Shown here one piece after another: positions 24,560 to 34,737 of a DNA stretch of 64,000 nucleotides. How positions within the stretch are numbered: position 1 is the stretch's first letter; each line of letters starts with the position of its first letter. The stretch spans positions 496,001-560,000 of the forward strand of contig JAIWNE010000001.1 in NCBI GenBank assembly GCA_025331445.1. Direction: 5' to 3'. Both the position numbers and the translations under genes were made by a program. The notes under the pieces were generated by a model that had not been told where the DNA came from, ran no database searches, and saw only the letters and a program-made list of their open reading frames with translations. The DNA comes from Blakeslea trispora (lineage: Eukaryota > Mucoromycota > Mucoromycetes > Mucorales > Choanephoraceae).

Positions 24560-26014
24560 ATGTCATCAGAAAACCCCGTCTTACTTGATCAAGATATTGT
24601 GAATATCGAATACAGAGAGCGCAATAAAAGTCCAAGCCAGCAATGGTATTTTGATGAATTTTCAGGCATCTATCGTCAGAACGTAGGTCATCTGAATCAA
24701 AGCCTATCTCAATGCATGTCTCCCAATCAACCTAAGCGTGAACCAATAGCAGAAAGCAGAAATAGTTTTGCCAGCCAAAGACAGGCACTTTTTGCCCTCG
24801 ATTTCCCCATGAGAGATACAGTATCAGCTCGGTCCATTAGAAGCGATGATGACAATAACAACGAGCCGTGGCCAGAGCCAACCTCGATCGAAGAGGTGTA
24901 TGAATTAATAAGAAAAGCCCGAGCTAGTCAAAATCGCCACAAGCAGCTAGATCTCTGCCGCATGCTGATGGAAATAGCCTGCAGAAGCGAAGCAGCCTCT
25001 TTTGTAACAGCCTCACCTATTCCAGGGACGCCAAGAGTCAACACACGTTATAGAGAACAAGAATTGCGCAGGAAGAAAAAGGATGAACTGGTATTAGATG
25101 AAGTTCTTGTGCTAGAAGCACAAAAGATTCTAAAGCGTTTGGCCTTAGGAGGAGGCATTGGACAAGGTACGGATGGTGATGCTCAGTTCTTACTGGCAAA
25201 TTGCTATGGTGTGGGTGGCCTTGGTTTGGCATTGGATCGAGAAAAGGCATTTTCTCTATATACGCAAGCTGCAAAGCAGAATCATGTCGAGTCAATTTAT
25301 AGGGCGGGTGTATGTTATGAAATTGGCATTGGTACAAGGAAAGATTTCCAGCGCGCTGTTACTTATTATCGAAAGGCAGCTAGTCTGTCCCATGTTGTGA
25401 GTATGTACAAACTGGGGATTATCTGCTTACGTGGTTTCTGCAACCAGCCTATACAGATTAGAGAAGGCTTAAATTGGCTACAGCGAGCTACTTCAGCAAA
25501 GTGCCCTGATGCACTCTATGCATTAGCCATTATTCATTTTTCCAAAGAATTTTCTAATACGCATCTGGTGCCGGATGTCTCATATGCTATGGAGATGCTA
25601 CATGAGTCTGCAAAGTTAAACCATATGCCAAGTCAAGTCAAATTAGGAGAGATGTACGAAACAGGCAATGAGTTAGTAGAAGTAGATGATGCTTTATCTA
25701 TCTATTGGTACACTTGTGCAGCAGAACAAGGAAGTGCAGATGCAGCCTTAGCCCTGTCAAGCTGGTTTCTTACAGGTTCTACTGATATACTTGATCAATC
25801 TGACCAAGAAGCTTATTTATGGGCTAGAAAAGCAGCTTCCTATCAAAACGCTGACCGATGGACCCTTGCCAAAGCATTTTTCCTAGTTGGTCTGTATACT
25901 GAAAAGGGGATAGGTGTAAACGATATGTTTTTGGAGGATGTTAGTTTTTGGTATAGACGTGCTGCTGCTTTGGGCCATTTAGGCGCTATTAAAATGTTGG
26001 AAAATCTATTGTAA
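24560..26014 (+). CDS. Sel1-repeat protein of the Chs4/Skt5 type (484 aa)
   Basis: Intronless frame from ATG 24560. Residues 1-120 are polar and disordered. From about 110 (EEVYELIRKARAS) to the end are helical pairs of Sel1-like repeats: AQFLLANCYGVGGLGLALDREKAF, YRAGVCYEIGIG, MYKLGIICLRG, LYALAIIHFS, VKLGEMYETG and FFLVGLYTEKGIG, about seven units. This is the architecture of yeast Chs4/Skt5 and its paralogues, which activate and localise chitin synthase at the neck or septum. No C-terminal CaaX farnesylation box is present (the protein ends ...KMLENLL), unlike Chs4, so membrane attachment must differ if the role is shared. Other Sel1 adaptors are possible. Confidence 0.85.
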   Translation: MSSENPVLLDQDIVNIEYRERNKSPSQQWYFDEFSGIYRQNVGHLNQSLSQCMSPNQPKREPIAESRNSFASQRQALFALDFPMRDTVSARSIRSDDDNNNEPWPEPTSIEEVYELIRKARASQNRHKQLDLCRMLMEIACRSEAASFVTASPIPGTPRVNTRYREQELRRKKKDELVLDEVLVLEAQKILKRLALGGGIGQGTDGDAQFLLANCYGVGGLGLALDREKAFSLYTQAAKQNHVESIYRAGVCYEIGIGTRKDFQRAVTYYRKAASLSHVVSMYKLGIICLRGFCNQPIQIREGLNWLQRATSAKCPDALYALAIIHFSKEFSNTHLVPDVSYAMEMLHESAKLNHMPSQVKLGEMYETGNELVEVDDALSIYWYTCAAEQGSADAALALSSWFLTGSTDILDQSDQEAYLWARKAASYQNADRWTLAKAFFLVGLYTEKGIGVNDMFLEDVSFWYRRAAALGHLGAIKMLENLL

Positions 26015-26559
26015 TGCTTCTAGAAAAGAAAAAACACACATGCTTTCTAATAAAATTCTTTTCTTCACATGGTTGAGTAAAAGATTGTTTTAACAACTCA
26101 TTGAAACGGCTTGTTTCAAACGAAAACTTCCCTATTACTGTGCAGGGCCTAGTGTGCTAATTTTTTTCTTTTCTTTAGAAATCCCAAAAAAAAAGAGGTA
26201 ATTCTTGATTTCCTGACCACTGTAGATTTTGAGTATTTCAAGGTAATTTACCTCAAAATCATACTTGTAGTTCAAACTGATCTATGTGTCAAAAGTGTAT
26301 ACAGTAAGCAGATTTGCACAGCAAGTAAATTCAATGGATTTATGAAGCTAAGAGCACACATAATCTCTTAATAATAGAGGCACAGATTGAAACCATAAAA
26401 GGAAATTATTTTCAAAAATTATGGGATGCCCTACTCACCATTGTGACTCTTTTAATAGGTGGTTTTGGATTAAAATTTTGATTCTCACACTACAGCAATG
26501 CTTTTATTCTAAAAAGAAAGAAAAATTCGACTTGACCCTTAGCAAGAGACGGAGAGACC
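26015..26559. other. intergenic with small hairpins, upstream of transposase-like gene
   Basis: No gene is seen. Two small inverted repeats occur: TTGAAAC...GTTTCAA at 26101-26119 and GATTTTGAG...CTCAAAATC at 26225-26260 with an inner AGGTAA/TTACCT pair. I could not match either to a partner beyond the transposase gene, so they are not shown to be its terminal repeats. Confidence 0.5.
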
Positions 26560-27879
26560 ATGTCAGAACAAGAGGAAAGCTCCCATTTAGTGTCCAGCTT
26601 TCTCGAGACTACCAAGATCTCCCTTCCTTTTATACCCAGCGAGGTGATGGCACTAAAGGAGACTGTCTTGCAGAGCATGAACGATGCTTACCATCAGACC
26701 AACCCCATAGTTTCAAACGGAGATGATATTTCCTTGACGATCATTGATCCTGTCACCTCAACTCGTAAGACGCCCACCAGACGAAACTGCGAATATAAAA
26801 AATATGATGACCAGCAAATCAATGACTATATCAACCTAATCATTGAAGGCATGTCCGTAAAAGAAGCAGCCAAAAAACTAAACATTACAATCAACACTGC
26901 TTACCGCTATCGAAAGATGTGGAATAAGGGCGGCGTAACACCTGTAAGAAACAAGAGAGGTCCACCAGAAGGTGCCATGTCCAAACTAAAAGAAGAGCAT
27001 ACCAAATTTATCATTCAGTATATTGACAGTGAAGAAAAAGATGGCGCTTTAGTGCATATTCGTGAAGCTCTTCAAACAGAGTTTCCTGGTTTAGAAGTCT
27101 CTTGTTCTGCACTGCATCGACATATGAAGTCTAAATGCGCCATCAGTCTGAAGCGAGTTCACTCAGCACCTGAGCCCCGAAATGATGCCGAACTTATTGC
27201 TGCTATTGAAACATGGTTAGCGAGTAAAGATATGGATCTAGAAAGAAACTGTGTGTTTGTGGGTAAAGCTGTCTATAGTCTGCATACATCTCGTCATCAT
27301 GGATGGAAGAATCGAAGCAAGACGAGTGATGCTGCTTCCTTACTTGATCAAAAGCAACAACAACTCAAGGATTCCGCAGGCGGTACAAATATCCACATCC
27401 TGGGAGCCATTTCAGCTAAAGGTGTCATTAATGTATCAACTCGGAAAGGAGAACTTTGGGATCCGCTTGAAAGGGAAATCATGGATACATCAACATCAAA
27501 TACTCTTGAATCCGATCAATATGTTACTTATTTGATGGATGTACTAAATATATTAGATTGTCATCATCTAAATGGATTTTATCTTTTGATGGACGATGCT
27601 CATATCAAGAACCCTATGGCAGTCAAGTCAAGAATTGAAGAACGAGGTTACAAATGTGCTTTTCTACCTACAGTCTTACCCTTTCCTAATCCTGTTGAAA
27701 AGTTCTGGATAAAGACATTAACTGGTGTCAATCGCTCTCCCCTCGTCCAAGCCGAAATCAGTAATCGAATTGCACAAGCATGTTTAAGTGTGACTCCCAA
27801 CGATTGTTGTGAATGGATCCGACAATCTGCTCCCTATTCCCCACTTCGCCTATCTTCTGTAGGAAGAAGTGCAACCTAA
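26560..27879 (+). CDS. DD34E (Tc1/mariner-IS630-like) transposase with altered catalytic triad (439 aa)
   Basis: Intronless ORF from ATG 26560. Residues ~80-125 form a helix-turn-helix (MSVKEAAKKLNITINTAYRY); 145-195 resemble the second DNA-binding half. The DDE domain follows. The second acid is in LLMDDAHIKNP (Asp345) and the third in PNPVEKFW (Glu380), spaced 34 residues apart as in DD34E elements. At the first position, where related enzymes have a DEA-type triplet before a hydrophobic/His-Ser-Arg segment, this protein reads VFVGKAVYSLHTSRHHGW: Gly235-Lys236 replace Asp-Glu. Cleavage activity is therefore unlikely, yet the frame is fully open. It could be a domesticated gene or a recently dead copy. 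I saw no terminal inverted repeats. Confidence 0.85.
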   Translation: MSEQEESSHLVSSFLETTKISLPFIPSEVMALKETVLQSMNDAYHQTNPIVSNGDDISLTIIDPVTSTRKTPTRRNCEYKKYDDQQINDYINLIIEGMSVKEAAKKLNITINTAYRYRKMWNKGGVTPVRNKRGPPEGAMSKLKEEHTKFIIQYIDSEEKDGALVHIREALQTEFPGLEVSCSALHRHMKSKCAISLKRVHSAPEPRNDAELIAAIETWLASKDMDLERNCVFVGKAVYSLHTSRHHGWKNRSKTSDAASLLDQKQQQLKDSAGGTNIHILGAISAKGVINVSTRKGELWDPLEREIMDTSTSNTLESDQYVTYLMDVLNILDCHHLNGFYLLMDDAHIKNPMAVKSRIEERGYKCAFLPTVLPFPNPVEKFWIKTLTGVNRSPLVQAEISNRIAQACLSVTPNDCCEWIRQSAPYSPLRLSSVGRSAT

Positions 27880-28340
27880 GCAACCCTGAGGATTGTTGCT
27901 ATTGTCTGACTTTGACGTACAACCGTTTGCGCTTTGTATATTCCCTTCTTTCCATCTGTTCATTTTCATTTCAACCATGCATACTGCACATGTCATTCCT
28001 TTCTTTCATTTCTCATTTACTAATGTTTGTTTTATCTAATAAACTAAATTGATCAGCACTATGTCTTTGTTTATCACAAGGACACACAGTTCCTGATGGA
28101 CTGCTAACTTTGATACAATAGTGTAAGAAATGCACAACTCCTTTAGAATCGGCCATTTTTTTCTTTCAAAGCACACACACACACACACACAAACAGTAAA
28201 AGCAAATGGATGAAATATGTAAATGTATAAGAAAATAAAGAAAATAAAAAAAAAAAAGAGTGTGAGAAAAAGATATAGTGTGTTTTGAAAGGGGAGGAAG
28301 AAGGATGTAAAGTGTAGTAAAGTGAGTTACAAAGGAAAAT
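27880..28340. other. 3' intergenic between convergent genes, with CA microsatellite
   Basis: Tail-to-tail spacer between the transposase-like gene and PAT1. It contains a perfect (CA) run at 28172-28191 and A-rich stretches; AATAAA-like signals occur on both sides (for example ctaataaacta near 28037). No coding content is supported. Confidence 0.6.
28172..28191. repeat. (CA)n microsatellite
   Basis: Ten perfect CA units in the 3' flank of PAT1. Confidence 0.95.
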
Positions 28341-31300
28341 TTACATAGGAACTGATACTTGTGAAGCATCAAGTCCTAAAGCATGCAAGAATAAATTGAC
28401 ATTGGAAATACGGTGACTCGCTTGATCAAGAGGAAGTCGATTTCTTTTTGCGAGTACAATATTATCCATTACACGATCCCTAATATTGATCATGTTAATC
28501 ATTTCTTTATAAAACATTTCAAATAGATGGTTGATTCTTACCTGACTTCTGTAACAAGAATATGTTGTTGATCCATAGAGGCACCAAGAGCCATTGTAGC
28601 CAAGAATTGCCACACATACATATCGTCTACCGCAAGTGATAATTGTATCATGGGTGTGTTGGGATTAATAGGAACCAAGTAGTAGAGTGAAGGGAATATA
28701 GAGAGATAACGACCCTTGAGCGAGGCAAACAAACTGTTGTAGAGCTCTTGCCAACGACCCACTTCTTCAGGTGTAGGTGGAGCCAATCCATGTAATGAGC
28801 CACCGCCTTGCTTCAAGATTTCAGCACGAGACAAGAGCATAGTCAAGATGGCCAATCCGGGCTTTGTTTGAGCAATCAAGCCAACATCGTTCTTTTCCAA
28901 CAGCAACTGAAGTAAGCCAATGACATTACGGAGAGGAGCTTCCGCGATAACATTTGCAAGCTGAGAGGCGGTTGTATTCATAAACAGTTCAACTTCGTCA
29001 AACAACACAAAAGCTTGTTTCCTGGCTTCGTCTACATTCACTACAGCAGTACCAGGATATATGACATGACGGCAGACTTGAAGCTTGCTGAAATTGCCGA
29101 TAAGTACAGTCAAGAGAACAAAGTTTTGCTCGTGATTCAATTGGCCCATGATTCGAGGAATAATCTTTTTGCCTTTAGCTATAGCAAGCAAAGCAATCAG
29201 AAAGGGTGGTTCAGAGTGTTCGTTCAAACGCAAAGACTTCCAAAGCTTCTCTACCTTGGCGGAAAGTTTTTCGTTAAAGTCTTTTAAAGGATCCTTCTTT
29301 TGAACTTGTTCCTGATGTAGTTCTTCTGAGTGATTGGCATCGTGCTGTTCTACGCGAGGAGGACCTTGGCGACGCATTTCCTCAATCTCAAGAACAGTAT
29401 TGAACATATCCTCAATCATCTTCAAGACCTGTCTCTTATCATAAGCAGTCAACTTTTGATCACTCATTCCACTTGATGAGGTGGCATGCATTGCATTGGC
29501 ATCATTAGTGGTTGGGTTGGTTGCACCTGGTGCACTTGCTACATGAGGGACAGAAGTAGCTGAAGCTGATGCGCTTGAGGTAGCTGTGCTGCTTGACTCT
29601 GCTTTGGCGGCGTTTGAATCACTAGCATGATGGGTGGTGTTGGCTGAAGGGACCTGCAATACTTGACGAGGATTGCGTACAGTCAATGAAGTGATCTTAC
29701 CAAGAGCACCCTCCAAAGACACTTGAGTCTGCTTAGGACGACGCTTAGCATCATTGACAATGCGCTGGAGCTGTTGTTGCATTCGCTGCATCATATTGTC
29801 ATCACGGCGCCCACGTCCATTACGGGTACCTTCATTCGTAGAACCATTGTTGTGTGCTGCCATCATGTTGGGTTGCAAGGGCATACCGGAACGTTGGCGA
29901 AGACTTGTGTACAATTGGTAATAAAAGTCATCAGCATAGGGATCACCACTGGCTAATTGAGAGAGTTGGATGCGATTTACAACATCCTTGTCATGCTGAG
30001 TCATCAGACCATCATATTGAGACTAAAGAGTGAAGAGTAAGAAATGTTTACATTGCCCATGTTTGCATAATGTTAAAGAGACAAAAGTTACCTTGCGCTG
30101 CAATTCCCTACGCTTCAACTCTCTTGCCATGGAAAGTTGTTGCTCCTTCAACTCTTGCTGCTGCTTCATAGCTAACAACTGCATTGGGTCAGGTTGAGCT
30201 GTTGGATAACCAAAGGATTGTTGGGCTTGAGGAGGCACTTGTTGCTGTGGTTGTTGAGAAGGTGGCATAGGACCGCCACCAGCAAGAACAGCTTCCAATT
30301 CTGCCAAGCTCAATGTCTTACCATTAGGCATTGGTGGTTGAGTAGCAGCAGACAAAGGGTCGTTGTTGCCACGATAACGCTGAGCAGCCTGTTGTCTTTG
30401 AATGTCTGCCTCAATATCTTCCAACGTAACAGGACGACGTTGTTGTTGTTGTTGCTGTTGCTGTTGTTGTTGTTGAAGAGGATATCCTGTAGATGTTGTA
30501 GGAGACATGAAGGGCGGAACAGACTGTGGCTGAGGTTGGTGAGGTTGCTGTTGTTGAGGATGGATAGCTTGTCTATTGGCAGTAGAGAAAGGAGACAAGC
30601 TATTTTGACTACCTATAGGATTGTTGTCCTGAATAAGCATTTTTTCTCTCTTTCTCTCTCTTGACACTCTCCTCCCCCCTCTCTCTCTTTGTATCTTTCT
30701 TTGATCACTTACTAGGTGAAATCCCACCACCAAAGTTACCCCAGATTGATTTGGAAGATGCCATAGGAGAGGCCTAATAGGTTGCATCAGTCAATCTTCC
30801 TTCATGACTATATACAACATCTTCAACTTACTTCTCCAAAGCTTCTGCCAATACCTGATGATGACTGGCGTACTGGAGGAACAGCCCAAGGATTACGAAA
30901 TCCACCTTGATGCGCTTAGAAAAAAAAACAAGAATTCTCGAAATTAAAAAAAAAAGTCTTGCACTTTTACACTTTCCATTTACCTTGGGGTTCATCATGA
31001 TGCTTTCGCTTAACAAAAAATGCTTCCTCCTCGGAAATGCCAGCTTGAAAACGTTGTGTATTGCCTGAAAAATCGAAATCTTGGTCTGTAGATTAAAAAA
31101 TAAAATAAAAAGTACGCGTCAACTCATCAAGGCCAAAAAAAACAGTGTATATCGTAAGGTCATGATGCTTCCTCCAGGTTTAAAGCATAGAAGAAAAACA
31201 AATGCTTACCGACAGGTGCGTCACCAAAGGTTAGCATATTGTTATCGTCGCCCTCTTCTATGAGTTGATCGCCAAGCCCGTCGTGAACCTCCTCCGGTTC

Positions 31301-31552
31301 TTGGTCATCCACTCCGAGCTCGTGGCGTAAGGCTGCAAAGTCATAAACAGCTTTTGTATGATTATACACCTGAGTATGTTCGAGGCCTTTGTTGTTGTTC
31401 TGTTTGCCTTGTTCGGTCAATGCATGCATTTCTTCCTCACTCAAAGGCGGCAAATTGGTATTGAAACTAAGTAAACAAGCTTAGTGAGATGGCCAATCAT
31501 CTTGCCTTGTGCTTTTATTTTATTTTTTTTACCCAAAAAACGAGTCGCCCAT
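28341..31552 (-). CDS. PAT1: Pat1 mRNA-decapping activator (887 aa)
   Basis: Exons 31533-31552 (20 nt), 31210-31466, 30984-31085, 30832-30914, 30713-30773, 30092-30612, 28542-30022 and 28341-28479 (2664 nt). Pat1 links deadenylation to decapping by binding Lsm1-7 and Dhh1/Dcp proteins in P-bodies. The N terminus MGDSFFGFNTNLPPLSEEEM matches the Pat1 start (SFFGF...LPPL). Next are a Pro/Gln-rich middle with a polyglutamine run and SQYDGLMTQHDKDVVNRIQLSQLAS, the conserved entry to the C-terminal helical repeat domain that ends at DASQVSVPM. The acceptor at 30613 was selected because the alternative at CAG upstream of GACAAC breaks phase. Positions of the low-complexity exons are less certain than both ends. 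Confidence 0.92.
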
Positions 31553-32105
31553 GGATTACTTGTTTCGTTACTTGTTGTATATTTGTATTGACTGTGGAAA
31601 TTAAAAGAAGTTTTTTTTTTTGAGAGCAAAAGAAAAAGAAGCCAGATATGAATCACACCAAAAGGAAAAAAAAAAATATTTTGTAAATACCGCTCATTTT
31701 TAAGAAAAATTGAATGCATGAGATACTTTACGTAAACATATGCTTAAGGAAGAAAACAAGAAAAAGATACATGTCAGACAGGCTTTAGGCTATTTTTTTT
31801 TTATGTTTTCATATATTTTGAAGGCCAAAACAACCAACAAAAAAAGGGGGGTAGAAATTGAATGTAGAAAATAAAAGGCAGTTATGCATGAAGTATTGGT
31901 TTACAACTCTGATAAATAAAGAGCAATTGTTCCCTACCAATAAATGTTTATTCTTGAAAACAATATTGTTTGTAGGTAAAAAAAAAAGCAATTCCTGTTC
32001 ATTAATAACAATATGTTTATTGGATAGGTATTTTCTTTATTTGAACTCAAGTAAATGCTGTAGACAGGCTAGAAAGAAAGAGCATCTTTTGAACCCCAGC
32101 TTTCG
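31553..32105. other. intergenic, AT-rich
   Basis: Spacer between the PAT1 start and the end of the GDSL esterase gene. It is poly(A/T)-rich with no ORF that resembles a protein. It should hold the PAT1 promoter and the esterase 3' end (AATAAA at about 32152 is inside the last exon flank). Confidence 0.5.
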
Positions 32106-33652
32106 TTATTTGCTCAAGGACTGTTTGAGATATTTAACCATATCTTGAGCCAATAAAGAATGAACATGATATGTCGGATGTAGACCATTTAACCAAAAAT
32201 AGCTATAAAATAAAATAAAAAGTAAGCCATATATCTATATATTATCGTGATTGAATACCACTTACTCATGAATAGGCTTGCACTTTCGCTCAATGGGGTG
32301 TGACCTAAAGAAAATGATTCACGTCATTGGAATTACCTGTACAACCAACGGCTACTGTTTGTCTCGCTTACCAGTCTGGGCAAAATGTGTCAATGTCAGT
32401 GAAGTTGTATCGACTAGCATGATCTAAAACAGTGCTAAAAAATCGATAAGCATCATATTCGAAAAACAATGCTTGGCGGTGTTCTTTTTTCAGATTGCTT
32501 ATCATTTGTGTAATTTTGTCATTGAAATCTTTAAGGTTTTAATGTCGATCAGTAACAAGAAGATCCTATTATTGTTTTTTTACGTAATACTTTACTTGAT
32601 ACGCGTTTGTGTATTTGTGCTTCATGTGTTGTGTTTTGCCATAAAGGCGCACGATGGATAGGTGGCACATTGATCAACATGAATTGATGTTCCCCTTTAT
32701 TGATCAGGTTTTCCTAGTGACCCCCAAAATACTGTTTAGGTGGGTGCATGCACAAGTATTTCTTTTTTCCTATTGTTTACCACTAATGACATGTATTGCT
32801 GCATTATATTCGAATCGAGCCTATCAACATGATCCCAATCATAAGTAAGATCGATGTCATTGATGCCCACCCAAAGTGTAACCAGTGTCGACTGAGCAGT
32901 CCTCTGTTTGTGCTCATATCTATCTCTAATAATGTCACTTGTCTTCTTGCTAGGTGATACAAACAATCTGGGATAAAGCTCTCGTACTTGCATATTCAAA
33001 TCAATGACCCTGACGACATGTACATTAGCTCATAAATGTATGTGCGTTTTTGGTTCAATTATGACATCTTACGTATGTGCCTAGACAGTTCAACCCGGTT
33101 AGTTGCTTCTTTCTTGTAACACTTCTTTGAGGGGAAGTCCTCCTTATCCAACTTCTCTCTCCCTCCCTCCCTTTCTTTTCTCTTTACCTGATGAACAAGA
33201 GTGTTATTGACAGGTGCAGAATTGTAGGCGAAGTCCCAGCTAATCCACTGGTTGATATCTGTAAGATAGACGACCCAATTGGGACCACCAGCAGAAGTGC
33301 AATTTCTACATGCGTATGTCAATGTATCCATGTCTAGGTAGCGAGTAGTATAAGAATCACCAAAGGAGATTATGGTATTGATTCGATCATAATCGAATTG
33401 TGGAGGTATGGTATAGCAACAAACAAGGTAGAAGAAACCGAACAAGATAAAAGTGAAAAAGAGATGCATCATGCTACTTTTTCGTGACATTTGCTCTTCT
33501 CCTTTTATTGCATCTTGTTGCTGTCGGTGTTCAATAGCAGATAACGAATCCCGACCGACAGCAGGATAATATTTGTAATACCTAAAAGGCAATAACGGTC
33601 TTGATTCATCATTACCTTTACTCTTGTTCAAAAAATGAGCAGACCACCACAT
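32106..33652 (-). CDS. GDSL/SGNH-type esterase with N-terminal membrane segment (370 aa)
   Basis: Exons 33188-33652, 33073-33080 (8 nt), 32781-33009, 32596-32713, 32372-32528, 32266-32304 and 32106-32202 (1113 nt). A hydrophobic segment at about residues 64-82 (LFFTFILFGFFYLVCC) would act as signal anchor; an internal Met at about residue 55 could make it a cleaved signal peptide. Block I is IISFGDSYTTRYL, with the nucleophile Ser; block III is TLWVGINDID; the C-terminal block reads WLNGLHPTYHVH, where the usual DxxH Asp is Asn. Cys-rich NCTSAGGPNW suggests an extracellular domain. The 8-nt exon was found because it alone repairs phase between QVHQ and VIDLNMQ. Fungal relatives act on acetylated polysaccharides or lipids; the substrate is unknown. 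Confidence 0.82.
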
Positions 33653-33884
33653 CCTGAGAAATTAATAAACAAAAAGAGAAATAGAACCACAGAAATTACT
33701 GTCTAAATTTAAGGGGGAAAAAACACGGTCCTTTCTCGAAAAAAAAAAGAAACTCATATGACATAGGATACACGATAAAAAAAAGAAAATGAAAGGAAAA
33801 ATAACAAAGGAACAAAAACGTGAGACAAACAAAAACCTTTCTCATTTTTATTTTCTTTTTTTAAGAGAAAAAAACTGAATAAGC

Positions 33885-34737
33885 TTAGAACTTCATGTCG
33901 TGAGGGAATTGACCCTTAGTCAAACCGAAGGTAGAAGACAAGTATTGACGGAGGAAAGGAGTCTGAGCGACAACTTCGAGGATAGCCTTGTCAATGAGCT
34001 TTTGGTCAGCAGCCTTGGATTCAGGGAAGGCAGCCTTCTTCTGTTAAAGAGAAAACAAAGCAACTTTAGTCTCTCGGTTGCTAATACACATGCAAAATAC
34101 TTACTTCTTCACCTTGGAGGAAAGCCTTGTCAGCCTTAGCAGACTTCTTGAAGTAAGCATCGTTGAACTTTTCATCAATCTAATTTAACAATAAAACAAT
34201 CAGCTAATCTGCAATCATAACACAAATAAAATAACAATCTCTCTCTCTATCAATATATCATACCTTGAAAGCACCAATATCGAGCTTGGTGGAAGTAGCA
34301 ATAACGTAGGCTTGGTTGACACGTCTCAAGGGGACACCGTTGACCTTGAAGGGACCAGTGACAAGCAAGAGACCAGAGTCGAGTTGCTTCAAGACAACAA
34401 CACGCTTACCACGGTAACGACCGGCCAAGAGGATGACAACGGTACCGGGAGTGATGCTCTTACGGAGGGTAGTCTTGGTGGCAGACTTACGAGAGACCTT
34501 GGGTTGAGCAACATCTTCGGCGGGGTAGAAACGAGAGGCCTTTTGGGTAGGGACAGTACGCTTACCACCGTTCTTGGCACCCTTGACTTCGACAGTCTTG
34601 TCGGTAGCAGCAGCCTTGGGAGCAGCAGCGACAGCAACTTGCTTGCGCTTGTATTGAGCCTTCTTGGAGTAGGCAACAGAGCGAGAGTAGCGAGAGACGC
34701 CAGGAGCAATGAAGCTATTTCTAGGAGCGTGGGGCAT
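33885..34737 (-). CDS. RPL6: 60S ribosomal protein eL6 (234 aa)
   Basis: Exons 34264-34737, 34105-34179 and 33885-34040 (705 nt). Lys/Arg-rich N-terminal tail, then the eL6 SH3-like core [20 protein letters not shown] and [20 protein letters not shown], then [20 protein letters not shown]; the last exon ends in FPHDMKF. Codon use is strongly biased to C-ending and CTC/AAG codons compared with neighbours, typical of a highly expressed ribosomal gene. The start ATG at 34737 lies six bases after a TATAG that looks like the end of a 5' UTR intron, common in fungal ribosomal genes. Confidence 0.95.

Noticed and set aside
26101..26260. Small inverted repeats upstream of the transposase taken as its terminal inverted repeats
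   Set aside because: No matching inverted copy was found downstream of 27880.
30613..30650. Start or exon at MLIQDNNPIG inside PAT1
   Set aside because: Joining that CAG acceptor to the previous donor breaks phase at once; the acceptor after CTATAG keeps SPSSQNSLSP in frame and the upstream exons are strongly Pat1-like.
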